Shown here in pieces: positions 52,679-62,023 of a stretch of DNA of 64,000 nucleotides. The notes under the pieces are model-generated. The model was not told where the DNA came from and did no database searches. It saw nothing but the letters and a program-made list of their open reading frames with translations. Each line of letters begins with the position of its first letter. Position 1 is the first letter of the stretch. Source of the stretch: Paenibacillus silvae (GTDB lineage Bacteria > Bacillota > Bacilli > Paenibacillales > Paenibacillaceae). A program made the position numbers and the translations under genes. The stretch spans positions 117,222 to 181,221 of the forward strand of contig NZ_BMFU01000004.1 in assembly GCF_014639235.1 (NCBI RefSeq). The letters run 5' to 3'.

Positions 52679-53590
52679 ATGATATATACGATAACACTCA
52701 ACCCGTCCATTGATTACATCGTAGAAGTGGACGATCTGAAGCTAGGCGGACTTAACCGCATGAATCGGGACTTGAAACTCCCTGGCGGCAAAGGCATCAA
52801 CGTTTCCCGCATTCTGAATCAGCTTGGGGCAGCCAATACGGCCATCGGATTTTTGGGTGGTTTTACAGGTCGTTTCATTAACGACAAGCTGCAGGAGGAA
52901 GCTATTCAAACGGACTTTGTCACCATTGCTGATGATACTCGCATTAACATCAAGCTGAAGCATGGAGACGAAACCGAGATTAATGGTCTTGGACCAGCCA
53001 TTTCTGCAGAGGAGGCTGATCAGCTGCTGCATAAGTTATCTTCCTTGCAAAAAGAAGATATCGTCATTCTGTCTGGCAGTGTTCCGCCATCACTCGGTTC
53101 GGATTTCTATGATCGTCTCATTCATGTCTGCAAGCAGACGGGAGCCGAGTTCGTCATTGATACTACAGGACCTGCACTGATGGAAGCACTCGTTCATCAA
53201 CCATTGCTGGTCAAACCAAACCATCATGAATTAGCCGAATTGTTTGGCGTAACCATCGAGACTCGTGAGGAACTGGTTTCTTACGGTAGAAAATTGCTCG
53301 AAGCAGGTGCCAAGCAAGTTCTGATCTCCATGGCTGGAGAAGGGGCATTGTTCATCACCGGGACAGATGTATATCATGCAACCGTGCCGAAAGGAAAGGT
53401 CAGAAATTCAGTTGGCGCGGGAGATTCCATGATTGGCGGATTTGTAGGTACGTATGTATTGCAAGCAAACTTGTATGAAGCCTTCCGCACAGGGGTTGCA
53501 TCCGGCAGTGCGACGGCTTTCTCGGATGACCTTGCAGCGCGTGAATTGATTGAAGAATTGCGCGAGCAGGTAACGATTACCAAGCTGTAG
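52679..53590 (+). CDS. fruK: 1-phosphofructokinase
   Basis: This 303-residue PfkB-family kinase has T-L-N-P-S-I-D-Y (~6-13), G-G-K-G-I-N-V-S-R (~38-46) for substrate binding, and S-V-G-A-G-D-S-M (~247-254) with the catalytic aspartate and anion hole. It phosphorylates fructose-1-phosphate to fructose-1,6-bisphosphate in the cytosol. The position between the DeoR regulator and the fructose PTS gene fixes the specificity as FruK rather than tagatose or 6-phosphofructokinase. GAGGG before the ATG lies within the end of fruR. Confidence 0.95.
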   Translation: MIYTITLNPSIDYIVEVDDLKLGGLNRMNRDLKLPGGKGINVSRILNQLGAANTAIGFLGGFTGRFINDKLQEEAIQTDFVTIADDTRINIKLKHGDETEINGLGPAISAEEADQLLHKLSSLQKEDIVILSGSVPPSLGSDFYDRLIHVCKQTGAEFVIDTTGPALMEALVHQPLLVKPNHHELAELFGVTIETREELVSYGRKLLEAGAKQVLISMAGEGALFITGTDVYHATVPKGKVRNSVGAGDSMIGGFVGTYVLQANLYEAFRTGVASGSATAFSDDLAARELIEELREQVTITKL

Positions 53591-53701
53591 GCAGCGAGGT
53601 TATATCAGAGCATGAACGATTAACACATGAATAACGATCAAGAACAGTTACGGGCATGGCCTGCTGCTGCAGGCCAACCGAACTCAAGGGAGTGTTCTAA
53701 G

Positions 53702-55672
53702 ATGAAAATCACTGATTTAATGATTCAAGAAGCGATGATCATGGATCTGCAAGCAACCACCAAAGATGAAGCCATCGATGAGCTGATTGCGAGTCTGAAC
53801 CGGAATGGAAGAATTAATGATCCAGTGCTGTTTAAGGAAATGATCTACAAAAGAGAAGCGGAATCCAGCACAGGCATCGGTGACGGTATCGCTATGCCGC
53901 ACGCCAAAACAAAAGCGGTAAATGAACCAACGGTCGTTTTTGCGAAAAGCAGCAAGGGTCTTGATTTTGAAGCGCTGGATGATCAGCCTGCCCACATCTT
54001 TTTTATGATTGCAGCTCCCGAAGGCGCCGGTAACACCCATCTCCGCACACTCGCGGCTCTTTCAAGGCTGCTAGTTGATAGCGATTTCATCTCGGAGCTG
54101 ATGAATACGAATACACCTCAAGAAGTTAGCGCTTTGTTTGATGCTAAGCAGGCAGAGGCTGCTGCGAAGGAAGCTGAGAAAGAGAAAGCCAAAGCGGAGA
54201 AAGAAGCACAGAGTGCAGGGGTATCCAGTCGTGCTAACAACGTAAAAAGCAACGCTGGAGTCATTGTTGGCAATGCAAACTCTGAGGATTTTGTTGTTGC
54301 CGTTACAGCCTGCCCTACCGGTATCGCTCATACGTTTATGGCTGAGGATGCATTGAAGAAAAAAGCTCAGGAAATGGGAATCAACATTCGTGTGGAGACC
54401 AACGGCTCTGAAGGAGCACAGAATGTACTGACTGCCGATGAGATTGCTCGTGCCAAAGGGGTTATCGTCGCAGCTGACAAAAATGTTGAGATGGATCGTT
54501 TTGATGGCAAGCCTGTGCTGCAAAGACCGGTAAGTGATGGTATCCGAAAATCCGAAGAGCTGATTCGCAAAGCAGTCAACGGAGATGCACCGATCTATCG
54601 CAGTCAAGGCGGAGGCTCCAGGGGTGAAGCTGCAAGTGCTGGAAAAATGAGCGTAGGCAGCAAAATTTACAAAGATTTGATGAACGGTATTTCACACATG
54701 TTGCCATTTGTTGTTGGCGGCGGTATCCTGCTGGCGATCTCGTTCCTATTTGAGCAGATTGCAAGTCCTGACAATCCCATTGTGAAGCTGCTGCAAACGA
54801 TTGGTGGCGGAGACGGAGCGTTCCACTTCCTGATCCCTGTGCTTGCCGGATTTATTGCAATGAGTATCGGTGATCGTCCGGCCCTGATGCCGGGTATGGT
54901 CGGCGGCTTGATGGCTGTCAATTCCAATGCCGGTTTCCTTGGCGGCCTGGCTGCCGGTTTCCTTGCAGGTTATGTGATCCTTGGTCTGCGTAAAGCGCTG
55001 AAAGGTCTGCCTAAAGCGATTGATGGCTTGAAGCCCATTCTGATCTATCCTGTGCTTGGTTTGCTGATCGTTGGTGCAATTGCATATTACATTTTTGATC
55101 CGATTTTCGGTTCCCTGAACACATGGCTGGTAGATGTACTTGGTAATCTGGGGACAGGTAACAAAGTATTGCTTGGTCTGCTGCTCGGCGGTATGATGGC
55201 GATCGATATGGGTGGTCCTTTTAACAAAGCGGCTTATACCTTTGCCATTGGTGTATTTACCTCCAGCGGCAATACAGATGGCGCATGGATGGCAGCGGTT
55301 ATGGCAGGCGGTATGGCTCCTCCGCTGGCGATTGCACTGGCTACAACATTTTTCAAATCCAAATTCACGGAGCAAGAACGTAAATCCGGTTTGACGAACT
55401 ATGTACTCGGCTTGTCCTTCATTACCGAAGGTGCCATTCCATTTGCAGCGGCTGACCCGCTTCGTGTCCTGACATCCTGTATTATCGGTTCTGCAGTAGC
55501 AGGGGGACTTACACAGCTGTGGAGCATTAACGTACCGGCTCCTCACGGCGGTATTTTCGTAGCAGCACTGGCTAACCATGCCTTGCTCTTCCTGCTCGCG
55601 GTGGCTATTGGTTCCGTTATTTCCGGTCTCATTCTGGGATTGTGGAAAAAGGCACCAACACTTGTTAAATAA
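53702..55672 (+). CDS. fruA: Fructose PTS transporter, fused EIIABC
   Basis: This 656-residue protein fuses three PTS units. EIIA (~1-145) has the phosphohistidine in G-I-A-M-P-H-A-K (~61-68). An Ala/Glu/Lys-rich linker (~145-180) precedes EIIB (~190-290), with the phosphocysteine in A-V-T-A-C-P-T-G-I-A-H (~200-210). EIIC (~320-655) is the membrane channel, with many hydrophobic helices. It imports fructose as fructose-1-phosphate. ATG 53702 begins the family-typical M-K-I-T-D-L-M; upstream in-frame codons from 53627 do not look like the family. Confidence 0.95.
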   Translation: MKITDLMIQEAMIMDLQATTKDEAIDELIASLNRNGRINDPVLFKEMIYKREAESSTGIGDGIAMPHAKTKAVNEPTVVFAKSSKGLDFEALDDQPAHIFFMIAAPEGAGNTHLRTLAALSRLLVDSDFISELMNTNTPQEVSALFDAKQAEAAAKEAEKEKAKAEKEAQSAGVSSRANNVKSNAGVIVGNANSEDFVVAVTACPTGIAHTFMAEDALKKKAQEMGINIRVETNGSEGAQNVLTADEIARAKGVIVAADKNVEMDRFDGKPVLQRPVSDGIRKSEELIRKAVNGDAPIYRSQGGGSRGEAASAGKMSVGSKIYKDLMNGISHMLPFVVGGGILLAISFLFEQIASPDNPIVKLLQTIGGGDGAFHFLIPVLAGFIAMSIGDRPALMPGMVGGLMAVNSNAGFLGGLAAGFLAGYVILGLRKALKGLPKAIDGLKPILIYPVLGLLIVGAIAYYIFDPIFGSLNTWLVDVLGNLGTGNKVLLGLLLGGMMAIDMGGPFNKAAYTFAIGVFTSSGNTDGAWMAAVMAGGMAPPLAIALATTFFKSKFTEQERKSGLTNYVLGLSFITEGAIPFAAADPLRVLTSCIIGSAVAGGLTQLWSINVPAPHGGIFVAALANHALLFLLAVAIGSVISGLILGLWKKAPTLVK

Positions 55673-55713
55673 GAATTAGATGATCTCATCAACAAATAAA
55701 TGATAGCTCGCTG

Positions 55714-55753
55714 GCATCTCTCCACTTGAAACTTCGATGGAGAGATGCTTTCT
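55714..55753 (+). terminator. Rho-independent terminator of the fructose operon
   Basis: GCATCTCTCCA pairs with TGGAGAGATGC around a ~16-nt loop, followed by TTTCTTT, 42 nt after fruA. The convergent gene ends at 55762. Confidence 0.8.
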
Positions 55754-55761
55754 TTATATGC

Positions 55762-56925
55762 TCATACCACAGGCCACTTCACTTTACGCAATGCATCCAG
55801 CAGCTCGGCGGGGGCGTTCAGATTGTCACGTACCAGATCACGCGGTGTTAGAGCCATCCACTGGTTGAGAGATACATCCTCAAAACGGTCGCTGCGGAAG
55901 ATTTCCAGAAACCATAATGTGTCTTTGCCGGTATTCTGAATATAGTGTCCCATCGCTAAGGGAACATAGCCGACGTCTCCGGCCCGATAATCAAACGTAC
56001 GTGCATTGCCTTCCCCGCCAAAAACCGTCATTCTGCCTTCACCTGTCAGATAGTACTGCCATTCATCCGCATTGGGATGCCAGTGCAATTCACGCATCGC
56101 TCCAGGTTTGATCTCGACAAGGGCAGCAGCGACCGTGGTTGAGGCAGGAAAGTTGGTGGAGTCGACAATACGTACGCTTCCTCCGGGTGTAATCAGAGGC
56201 TCCTGTGCAAGCAAACGATAGGTGAATGAAAGGGGAACCGTGCCGTAGGGAGATTCAACCTCCTGACTTTCGAGTGAACCGGGTACAGTATCCTGGAAAA
56301 TGTAAACCTGTTCCTTGGGCATGGACTGAAAGGCCGATTCAGCCACTCCAAAATTTAACGATAATACCTCTGGCGGAGTGTGAGCAAACCAGTCAGAGAT
56401 CGAGAGTGTATTCAGGTCCGAGAAGCTGCCGTCATCAAACACTAATAAAAATTCACATCCGTTCTCCAGCCCCTGAATGGAATGAGGCAATCCTTTAGGA
56501 AAAAACCAAAGGTCGCCCGGACCGACATCGGCAATAAAATTGCGCCCGTTCTGATCCACAGAAGTAATCCGGGCTGTTCCCCAAATCATATAGGCCCATT
56601 CGGATTGCTGATGCCAGTGTAGTTCGCGCACCCCGCCTGGAGTGAGACTCATATTCACACCTGCGAGGGTGGTGGCAATGGGCAGATCACGCACGGTAAT
56701 CTCACGTGACCAGCCGCCATGATTCAACTGCATGTGGGTGTCGGAGAAGGACATTCTCATATTAGGCAACAAGCCATGATCTGTCTTGGGGGGCACAAGC
56801 ATATCGGGATTCTGAATGTCTCGCAGCACATCCCTTGGACCGTAATCGGGCCCTCCTGCACCATCACTGCGAATGGGCTGAGGTATGATGAAAGGCTGGC
56901 CGCTGGGCTGTTTTCCTTTGCTCAT
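55762..56925 (-). CDS. oxdC: Oxalate decarboxylase (bicupin), variant lid loop
   Basis: This 387-residue bicupin is about the same size as Bacillus OxdC. Both cupins keep the Mn ligands: H-W-H-Q-Q-S-E with P-H-S, and H-W-H-P-N-A-D-E with G-H-Y. The arginines before each H-W-H and the F-L-E-I-F glutamate in cupin 2 are present. Oxalate is converted to formate and CO2. In OxdC the lid over the N-terminal site reads S-E-N-S-T; here, after F-D-D-G-S-F, it reads S-D-L-N-T, so the key glutamate is aspartate. No signal peptide. ATG 56925 follows GGAAGGAG. It lies downstream of an SDR gene on the same strand. Confidence 0.9.
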   Translation of the reverse strand: MSKGKQPSGQPFIIPQPIRSDGAGGPDYGPRDVLRDIQNPDMLVPPKTDHGLLPNMRMSFSDTHMQLNHGGWSREITVRDLPIATTLAGVNMSLTPGGVRELHWHQQSEWAYMIWGTARITSVDQNGRNFIADVGPGDLWFFPKGLPHSIQGLENGCEFLLVFDDGSFSDLNTLSISDWFAHTPPEVLSLNFGVAESAFQSMPKEQVYIFQDTVPGSLESQEVESPYGTVPLSFTYRLLAQEPLITPGGSVRIVDSTNFPASTTVAAALVEIKPGAMRELHWHPNADEWQYYLTGEGRMTVFGGEGNARTFDYRAGDVGYVPLAMGHYIQNTGKDTLWFLEIFRSDRFEDVSLNQWMALTPRDLVRDNLNAPAELLDALRKVKWPVV

Positions 56926-57010
56926 GACATAACTCCTTCCGCTGTTGGCCGCAATCCATTGAGACACGGCGTTTTCACTATGATTACACCTATGAGCAGG
57001 GGCTTGGCAA

Positions 57011-57859
57011 TTATGATGGACTTTGGAACTTATGCTTATAGATGTGCTCTACACGGTGCAGCACAGCAGCACTCTGCTCCGTAAAACGCAGGCGGGCCGG
57101 CTTATTGTTGACAAGATAACTGCCCGACTCATACGTAGTGTTTCCGAGCCCGGCGGCATATAGCAGGGATGCACCTCGCGTTGGAGGAGGGAAAAACAAT
57201 TTCATGACAGGTTTGATATAGAAGGGTATGCCCGATAATTTATTAGCTCTTAATGTATTGTTCCCGCCAGGGTCCACACTTAGAAGATGTATGCCGTCTG
57301 CCTTGGCAGCAGCTGCAGCTTCTTGAGTCCAAAGCGAAAGTGCAAGCTTGGATGCAGCATAGGGACCAAACAGCTTTTTAAAGGATGCAGGCTGTTCCAG
57401 CGTTTGAAGATTGAATGATTTCAGCATGCGAAAAGCAGTTGTGGAGGTGTTCACTACGGTTTTCAACCGACCTTCACGCAGCAGAGGGTAAAGCTCTCGA
57501 TAAATGATGTAAGGAACGACGGTTTGAAGCTCAAAATGAAGTTCATGACCTTGGGCTGAGTACAGAAGTCTGGGCGTGCTTCCCCCGGCATTGTTAAACA
57601 GGACATCGATGGCTTTGGTCTTGAAACGAATATGCTCAAGTGCAGCGTGAAGGCTGCTGTAGTTCGTCAGATCGGATTGTACGGCGTACAGCTGGCCTGA
57701 GGCCAATGCGGCTTGAATGTCGGGGTGTTCAGGAAAGGCAGAGCGGTTCAGACCGATAACCTGCCACTGATCTGTTAGAAGCTTTCGTGTGAGCTCCAGG
57801 CCGATTCCTGATGTGGAGCCTGTAACAAGGGCTGTGCGTAACAAGTGAGTATTGTTCAT
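57011..57859 (-). CDS. Short-chain dehydrogenase/reductase
   Basis: This 282-residue SDR has T-G-S-T-S-G-I-G-L-E (~13-22), a variant of the TGxxxGIG cofactor loop, N-N-A-G-G-S-T-P (~88-95), the S-T-T strand (~139) and the catalytic Y-A-A-S-K (~168-172). It resembles the retinol-dehydrogenase/WW-domain oxidoreductase subgroup, NADP-dependent. ATG 57859 is 5 nt after GGAGG. The promoter is divergent from the MerR regulator and has a MerR-type 19-nt spacer with a palindrome, so it is very likely under that control. oxdC follows 85 nt downstream. Confidence 0.88.
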   Translation of the reverse strand: MNNTHLLRTALVTGSTSGIGLELTRKLLTDQWQVIGLNRSAFPEHPDIQAALASGQLYAVQSDLTNYSSLHAALEHIRFKTKAIDVLFNNAGGSTPRLLYSAQGHELHFELQTVVPYIIYRELYPLLREGRLKTVVNTSTTAFRMLKSFNLQTLEQPASFKKLFGPYAASKLALSLWTQEAAAAAKADGIHLLSVDPGGNNTLRANKLSGIPFYIKPVMKLFFPPPTRGASLLYAAGLGNTTYESGSYLVNNKPARLRFTEQSAAVLHRVEHIYKHKFQSPS

Positions 57860-57898
57860 AATAACCTCCATGAAGAATGTATTGTTATTTCGAAATAC

Positions 57899-57929
57899 AC
57901 TCTATAATTTGGAGTCGACTCCAAGTCAA
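57899..57929 (-). promoter_or_regulatory. MerR-type promoter of the SDR gene with palindromic operator
   Basis: On the minus strand TTGACT (57929-57924) is followed by a 19-nt spacer and TAGAGT. The spacer contains the perfect palindrome TTGGAGTCGACTCCAA (57909-57924). Long spacers with a central palindrome are the hallmark of MerR-activated promoters. Confidence 0.7.
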
Positions 57930-57944
57930 GAGACAATTTTCGAC

Positions 57945-57975
57945 TTGACTTGGAGCTGGCTCCAAATTGTATGAT
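57945..57975 (+). promoter_or_regulatory. MerR-type promoter of the regulator gene with palindromic operator
   Basis: TTGACT (57945-57950), a 19-nt spacer and TATGAT (57970-57975). The spacer region holds TTGGAGCTGGCTCCAA (57950-57965), almost the same palindrome as in the divergent promoter. This indicates autoregulation. Confidence 0.72.
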
Positions 57976-58006
57976 AGAGAGAACTATGTTTACAGGAGGG
58001 CTGATA

Positions 58007-58441
58007 ATGAGTGGTCATATGATGTTTTCCATTCATGAGACGTCAGAACGATCGGGTTTATCCAAGGATACCATTCGTTATTATGAGAAGATCGGGCTTC
58101 TTCCCCGTGCCGAGCGGAAGGCCAGCCGTCACCGCGTCTATTCCGAGCAGGATATCCAGACGATGAGTCTGATTACTTGTCTGAAGAAAACAGGCATGTC
58201 ACTGGAAGAGATGAAGCCATTTTTGCATATGTCGCTGGAGTCGAATCTTGATGATTTTCCGGATGAGCGGGAGATGCTGATCAATTATCAGCAAAAAGTA
58301 AAGGCACAGATCACATCGCTGCAGCAAGTGATTGATTTTATTGACGATAAGCTCGCTCAGCGCAGTATGTTCCCTGAAAAATGCGAGATTAATGATGAGC
58401 ATCTGCTAACGGGATTGGAGAAAAAGAACACATTTTCTTAA
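58007..58441 (+). CDS. MerR-family transcriptional regulator
   Basis: This 144-residue protein has the MerR HTH S-E-R-S-G-L-S-K-D-T-I-R-Y-Y-E-K-I-G-L-L (~13-32) and wing, then L-K-K-T-G-M-S-L-E-E-M (~59-69), and a dimer helix (~85-120). There is no C-terminal cysteine cluster typical of metal sensors; one cysteine lies near 128, so an organic effector is more likely, similar to the AdhR/YraB group. ATG 58007 follows ACAGGAGGG at 6 nt. Two promoters with its predicted operator lie upstream. A LysR gene follows in the same direction. Confidence 0.88.
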   Translation: MSGHMMFSIHETSERSGLSKDTIRYYEKIGLLPRAERKASRHRVYSEQDIQTMSLITCLKKTGMSLEEMKPFLHMSLESNLDDFPDEREMLINYQQKVKAQITSLQQVIDFIDDKLAQRSMFPEKCEINDEHLLTGLEKKNTFS

Positions 58442-58460
58442 CTGAAAAAGGGGGCAGGCC

Positions 58461-59369
58461 ATGACATTACAACAACTGAAGTATGTAATTGAAGTTGCTA
58501 CACACGGTTCCATGAATGAAGCAGCCAAACGGCTCTTCATCTCTCAGCCCAGTTTATCCAATGCGATTCGCGATCTGGAGCAGGAGATGCGTATAACGAT
58601 TTTTGAGCGCACGAATAAAGGCATTACCCTTTCCAAGGAGGGGGTAGAATTTCTGAGTTATGCACGACAGGTTGTAGAGCAGGCAGAGCTGCTGGAAAAT
58701 AGATATTTGAATGCCAAGCCTTCACCTCAGCATTTCTCGGTATCTACACAGCATTATGCTTTTGCAGTGAATGCATTTGTACAGCTTGTTCAACAATACG
58801 GTCATGATGAATATGAGCTTGCCCTGCGCGAGACAAAAACGTATGAGATTATTCAGGATGTGAAAAGCCTTCGCAGCGAGATTGGCATTCTGTATCTCAA
58901 TGAGTTCAATGCCAAGGTCATTAACAAATTGCTGAAGGACGCAGGTCTTGTTTTTACGAGCCTGTTTACAGCCAAGCCGCATATCTTCATCAGTGTCAAC
59001 AATCCGCTTGCCAGACAGGCATCTGTCGCTATAGAACAGCTTCAGGATTATCCTTACCTGTCCTTCGATCAGGGGGAGTATAATTCTTTTCATTTTTCAG
59101 AGGAAATTCTAAGCACGTTATCACATCCAAAGAGCATTCAGGTGAATGATCGGGCAACATTGTTCAATCTGTTAATTGGTCTCAATGGATATACCATCTC
59201 CACAGGCGTGCTCAGTGCAGATCTGAACGGTAACGAGATTATCCCGGTTCCGCTTGAATGTGAGGAGTCTATTAATGTCGGCTGGATCAGTCATAAGAGC
59301 ACTTCACTTTCCAATCTTGGTGTTGCTTATGTGCAGGCATTACATGAGGCTACCCGGTTACAGATATGA
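58461..59369 (+). CDS. LysR-family transcriptional regulator
   Basis: This 302-residue LysR protein has the N-terminal HTH G-S-M-N-E-A-A-K-R-L-F-I-S-Q-P-S-L-S-N-A-I-R-D-L-E (~16-40) and an effector-binding domain (~90-295). AAAGGGGGCAGGCC precedes the ATG. It starts 19 nt after the MerR gene, so it probably shares the MerR-controlled promoter. Effector and targets are not apparent; it could control the same SDR/oxalate genes or a distant regulon. The full length argues it is intact. Confidence 0.88.
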   Translation: MTLQQLKYVIEVATHGSMNEAAKRLFISQPSLSNAIRDLEQEMRITIFERTNKGITLSKEGVEFLSYARQVVEQAELLENRYLNAKPSPQHFSVSTQHYAFAVNAFVQLVQQYGHDEYELALRETKTYEIIQDVKSLRSEIGILYLNEFNAKVINKLLKDAGLVFTSLFTAKPHIFISVNNPLARQASVAIEQLQDYPYLSFDQGEYNSFHFSEEILSTLSHPKSIQVNDRATLFNLLIGLNGYTISTGVLSADLNGNEIIPVPLECEESINVGWISHKSTSLSNLGVAYVQALHEATRLQI

Positions 59370-59414
59370 TTCGCAAGTTACGTCAAATGGTTTGGATAGA
59401 AGGGGAGTTAGAGG

Positions 59415-60149
59415 TTGAAAGTATTATATCGGGATAAAAGTGAACAGCATGAGCTGACGGTATATGATACAAGGAGACTCTACGGGGAGCAGGGGAAGTT
59501 CCGTGTACTGCAGTTCTCGGACGACGCGGTTCAGGGAGCGCTTGATCTGGAGCGGCCTTCAAGAATTGTGCTGGAGTATCCGCGGGCGATGCTGCATCTG
59601 ATGGAACGTAATGATCCGCAATATCATCGTGTTTTTGTGGTGGGGCACGGAATTGGCACCATCCCTGCTTATCTATCCGATCGACAGGTCAAGGTGGCTG
59701 AGCTTGATGCCGAGGTTGTCCGGCTGAGCCGACACTTTTTTGGCTATACAGGTCCGGATGTGCGAATCGGGGATGGTCGCGAGCTGCTGGAGCAGGAGGA
59801 GTCCGGAACATATGATTATATTGTCATTGATGCTTTTTCTGCAGCTGGCACACCAGAGCAGTTTACAAATCAATCCTTTTTTGCATTGGTGAAGGACAAG
59901 CTTGATGCAGATGGTGCTGTGCTGCTGAATGTGTTTGGCCGTTCCGGAAATGACAAGCTGGTCAATGCGATCTACACAACGCTAGGCACACAGTTTACCT
60001 ATACTCGTGCCTTTGCACTTCCGGCGGAGCCGAATGACGTACAGAATCGCATTCTGATCGGCAGCCATCGTCCGATTGATGCTCATATAAAGCAAATGGC
60101 CGGTTTTGTAGAACAATGTCTTGAGGAAGGTTATATCATTGAGGGGTGA
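59415..60149 (+). CDS. Spermidine-synthase-like methyltransferase-fold protein
   Basis: This 244-residue Rossmann protein resembles the spermidine synthase/SAM-MT group: V-F-V-V-G-H-G-I-G-T-I-P (~75-86), V-A-E-L-D-A-E-V-V (~94-102), I-G-D-G-R-E-L-L (~117-124) and Y-D-Y-I-V-I-D-A-F-S (~133-142). The catalytic D-S-S-D-P of true spermidine synthases is replaced by D-A-F-S-A, so polyamine synthesis is doubtful. TTG 59415 follows AGGGGAG at 7 nt. It has no operon partner and no membrane segments, unlike fused family members. Confidence 0.72.
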   Translation: MKVLYRDKSEQHELTVYDTRRLYGEQGKFRVLQFSDDAVQGALDLERPSRIVLEYPRAMLHLMERNDPQYHRVFVVGHGIGTIPAYLSDRQVKVAELDAEVVRLSRHFFGYTGPDVRIGDGRELLEQEESGTYDYIVIDAFSAAGTPEQFTNQSFFALVKDKLDADGAVLLNVFGRSGNDKLVNAIYTTLGTQFTYTRAFALPAEPNDVQNRILIGSHRPIDAHIKQMAGFVEQCLEEGYIIEG

Positions 60150-60335
60150 GTGATACTCTAGTCAGGGGTGAGCGAGTCTTGGTCATTGGTGAGACGCCCG
60201 GATTGTCTTTTGTCATGAAATTGTCAATCGTATAAATAATATGTGAAGATATCATATGTTCTTTATTGATTCTTAACAACTTTAATATAAGATAGAATGG
60301 ATATGCCTTTTTATGAAAATCCGGGGGAAGCAAAC

Positions 60336-61961
60336 ATGATTGTGAACAAAACAATATCCAGATTAAGCAGAAAAGTCAAAAGATTCAAAAAAGTTAAAAA
60401 AATCAGTCTTACCGTTTTGATGAGCGGGCTCGTCACGATTTCGGTGTTGATGACGTTGACCATCATGGTGATTACGTCATATACCACTCAGAAACAGGCG
60501 CTGATTGACAGTACTCTTTCGCTGAATTATGCAAGTGCAGTGCAGATGAGTCAAACGTTAAACTCCTTGTTTGAATCTATGCAAAAGAGCTTGAAGCAGG
60601 GGGCAGACTATCTTAAAAATGTTGATTATACGGATAAGGAGCAATTAAACAACACATTGGATTTAATCCGCAAAAGCAGTGATTATTTCAACGCTGTTTC
60701 ACTAATAGATGAGACTGGGCTGATGTTATCCATGTCACCGTACTCTCAGGTTAGTGTGGGTAAATATGTTAGCTCTGAAGCTGCTAAAGCGGCCGTTAAA
60801 GCAGAAGCCTCATACATATCAGATGCTTATCTGACACCACGTACGAAGCGGAGAATCGTCTTTCTCAGCGAACCAGTCTTTGAAAAGACAGGGAAATACC
60901 ATGGCGTGCTTAGTGGAAGCATATATTTGCAGGAGAATAATATACTTGATTTATTGTTTGGAAGTCAACTGAAAACCAACAACGGATCATATTTCTTTAT
61001 TGTTGATCATAGGGGAAACACGTTGTTTCATCCAAATATTAGCCGGATCGGAAAAAATGTTAGTGAAAACACAGTGGTCCGTAAACTCCTGCAAGGTCAG
61101 ACCGGTAAGGAGCAGTATATAAATCTGGAGGGGGTTAGTTCTCTGGCCGGGTACTACAAAGTTCCTGCGACCGATTGGGGAGTAGTTATCGTATCGCCAA
61201 CTCAAATGGTATATGATCAGTTGAATCGTCAGATCGGACTGATGCTGCTCTACACCGCTATACCGTTTGTATTTCTGGCTCTCCTTGTGCTGAGGGTTGG
61301 CCGCAAGCTTGTACAGCCTTTTGTGTTTCTGGCTGATCTGGTGCATCAGGTAGACAAGGGACAGACAGAATTGCCTGTTGTAAAGCCGCACTGGAACCGC
61401 GAGGCTGATTTGATTACCCGTGCCATGCTCGGAGCTATAGCTAACTTCAGAAATAAGACTGATCAGCTCGTGTATGACGCGAGAACGAACATGTTAACCG
61501 GTTTGAATAATCGGAGAACCTTCGAAGAGGTTATACAAAACTGGATTCATGAGCACATTTCATTTGCCATCGTTGTGCTGGATATTGATCGTTTTAAGTT
61601 AATTAATGATACCTTTGGTCATTCAACCGGAGATGAGGTTCTGAAACAGATCGCCAGACTGATCCAGCTGTCTGTTCGACCTGAGGATGTTTGTTCCCGC
61701 TTTGGCGGGGAAGAATTTGTAGTGCTGCTGCGGAATTATGATTCGAAGATGGCCTATGAGACAGCTGAACGCATCCGGATTTCTGTTGAAGAAAGTGTAT
61801 TGGCAGTTGATCGCACCGTAACTATATCGGCAGGTATTGCTGAATTTCCGCTGCATGCCCAGTCTGAAGCCGAATTGTTCCACTTGGCGGATAATGCGTT
61901 GTATATAGCGAAGGAAGAGGGACGTAATCGTACGGTTGTGATTCAGTCGGTAGAAAAATAG
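60336..61961 (+). CDS. Membrane diguanylate cyclase with extracellular dCache domain
   Basis: This 541-residue protein has a basic N-terminus, TM1 (~27-50), an extracellular dCache-like sensor (~51-300, with S-G-S-I-Y-L and G-W-type strands), TM2 (~305-328), a short linker and a GGDEF domain (~385-540). The active-site motif is R-F-G-G-E-E-F (~456-462). An inhibitory I-site R-P-E-D lies five residues before G-G-E-E-F. It makes c-di-GMP from two GTP in response to an extracellular ligand. ATG 60336 follows a GGGGGAAG box; an ATG at 60297 has none. No c-di-GMP phosphodiesterase is nearby. Confidence 0.92.
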   Translation: MIVNKTISRLSRKVKRFKKVKKISLTVLMSGLVTISVLMTLTIMVITSYTTQKQALIDSTLSLNYASAVQMSQTLNSLFESMQKSLKQGADYLKNVDYTDKEQLNNTLDLIRKSSDYFNAVSLIDETGLMLSMSPYSQVSVGKYVSSEAAKAAVKAEASYISDAYLTPRTKRRIVFLSEPVFEKTGKYHGVLSGSIYLQENNILDLLFGSQLKTNNGSYFFIVDHRGNTLFHPNISRIGKNVSENTVVRKLLQGQTGKEQYINLEGVSSLAGYYKVPATDWGVVIVSPTQMVYDQLNRQIGLMLLYTAIPFVFLALLVLRVGRKLVQPFVFLADLVHQVDKGQTELPVVKPHWNREADLITRAMLGAIANFRNKTDQLVYDARTNMLTGLNNRRTFEEVIQNWIHEHISFAIVVLDIDRFKLINDTFGHSTGDEVLKQIARLIQLSVRPEDVCSRFGGEEFVVLLRNYDSKMAYETAERIRISVEESVLAVDRTVTISAGIAEFPLHAQSEAELFHLADNALYIAKEEGRNRTVVIQSVEK

Positions 61962-61986
61962 ATCACGGATAAGCAGGAAACAGAAA

Positions 61987-62023
61987 TAGAAGCAGGCCCT
62001 TAAAGCAGGGTCTGCTTCTATTT
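61987..62023 (+). terminator. Rho-independent terminator of the diguanylate cyclase gene
   Basis: TAGAAGCAGGCCCT pairs with AGGGTCTGCTTCTA around a 6-nt loop, followed by TTT, 25 nt after the stop. Confidence 0.8.
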
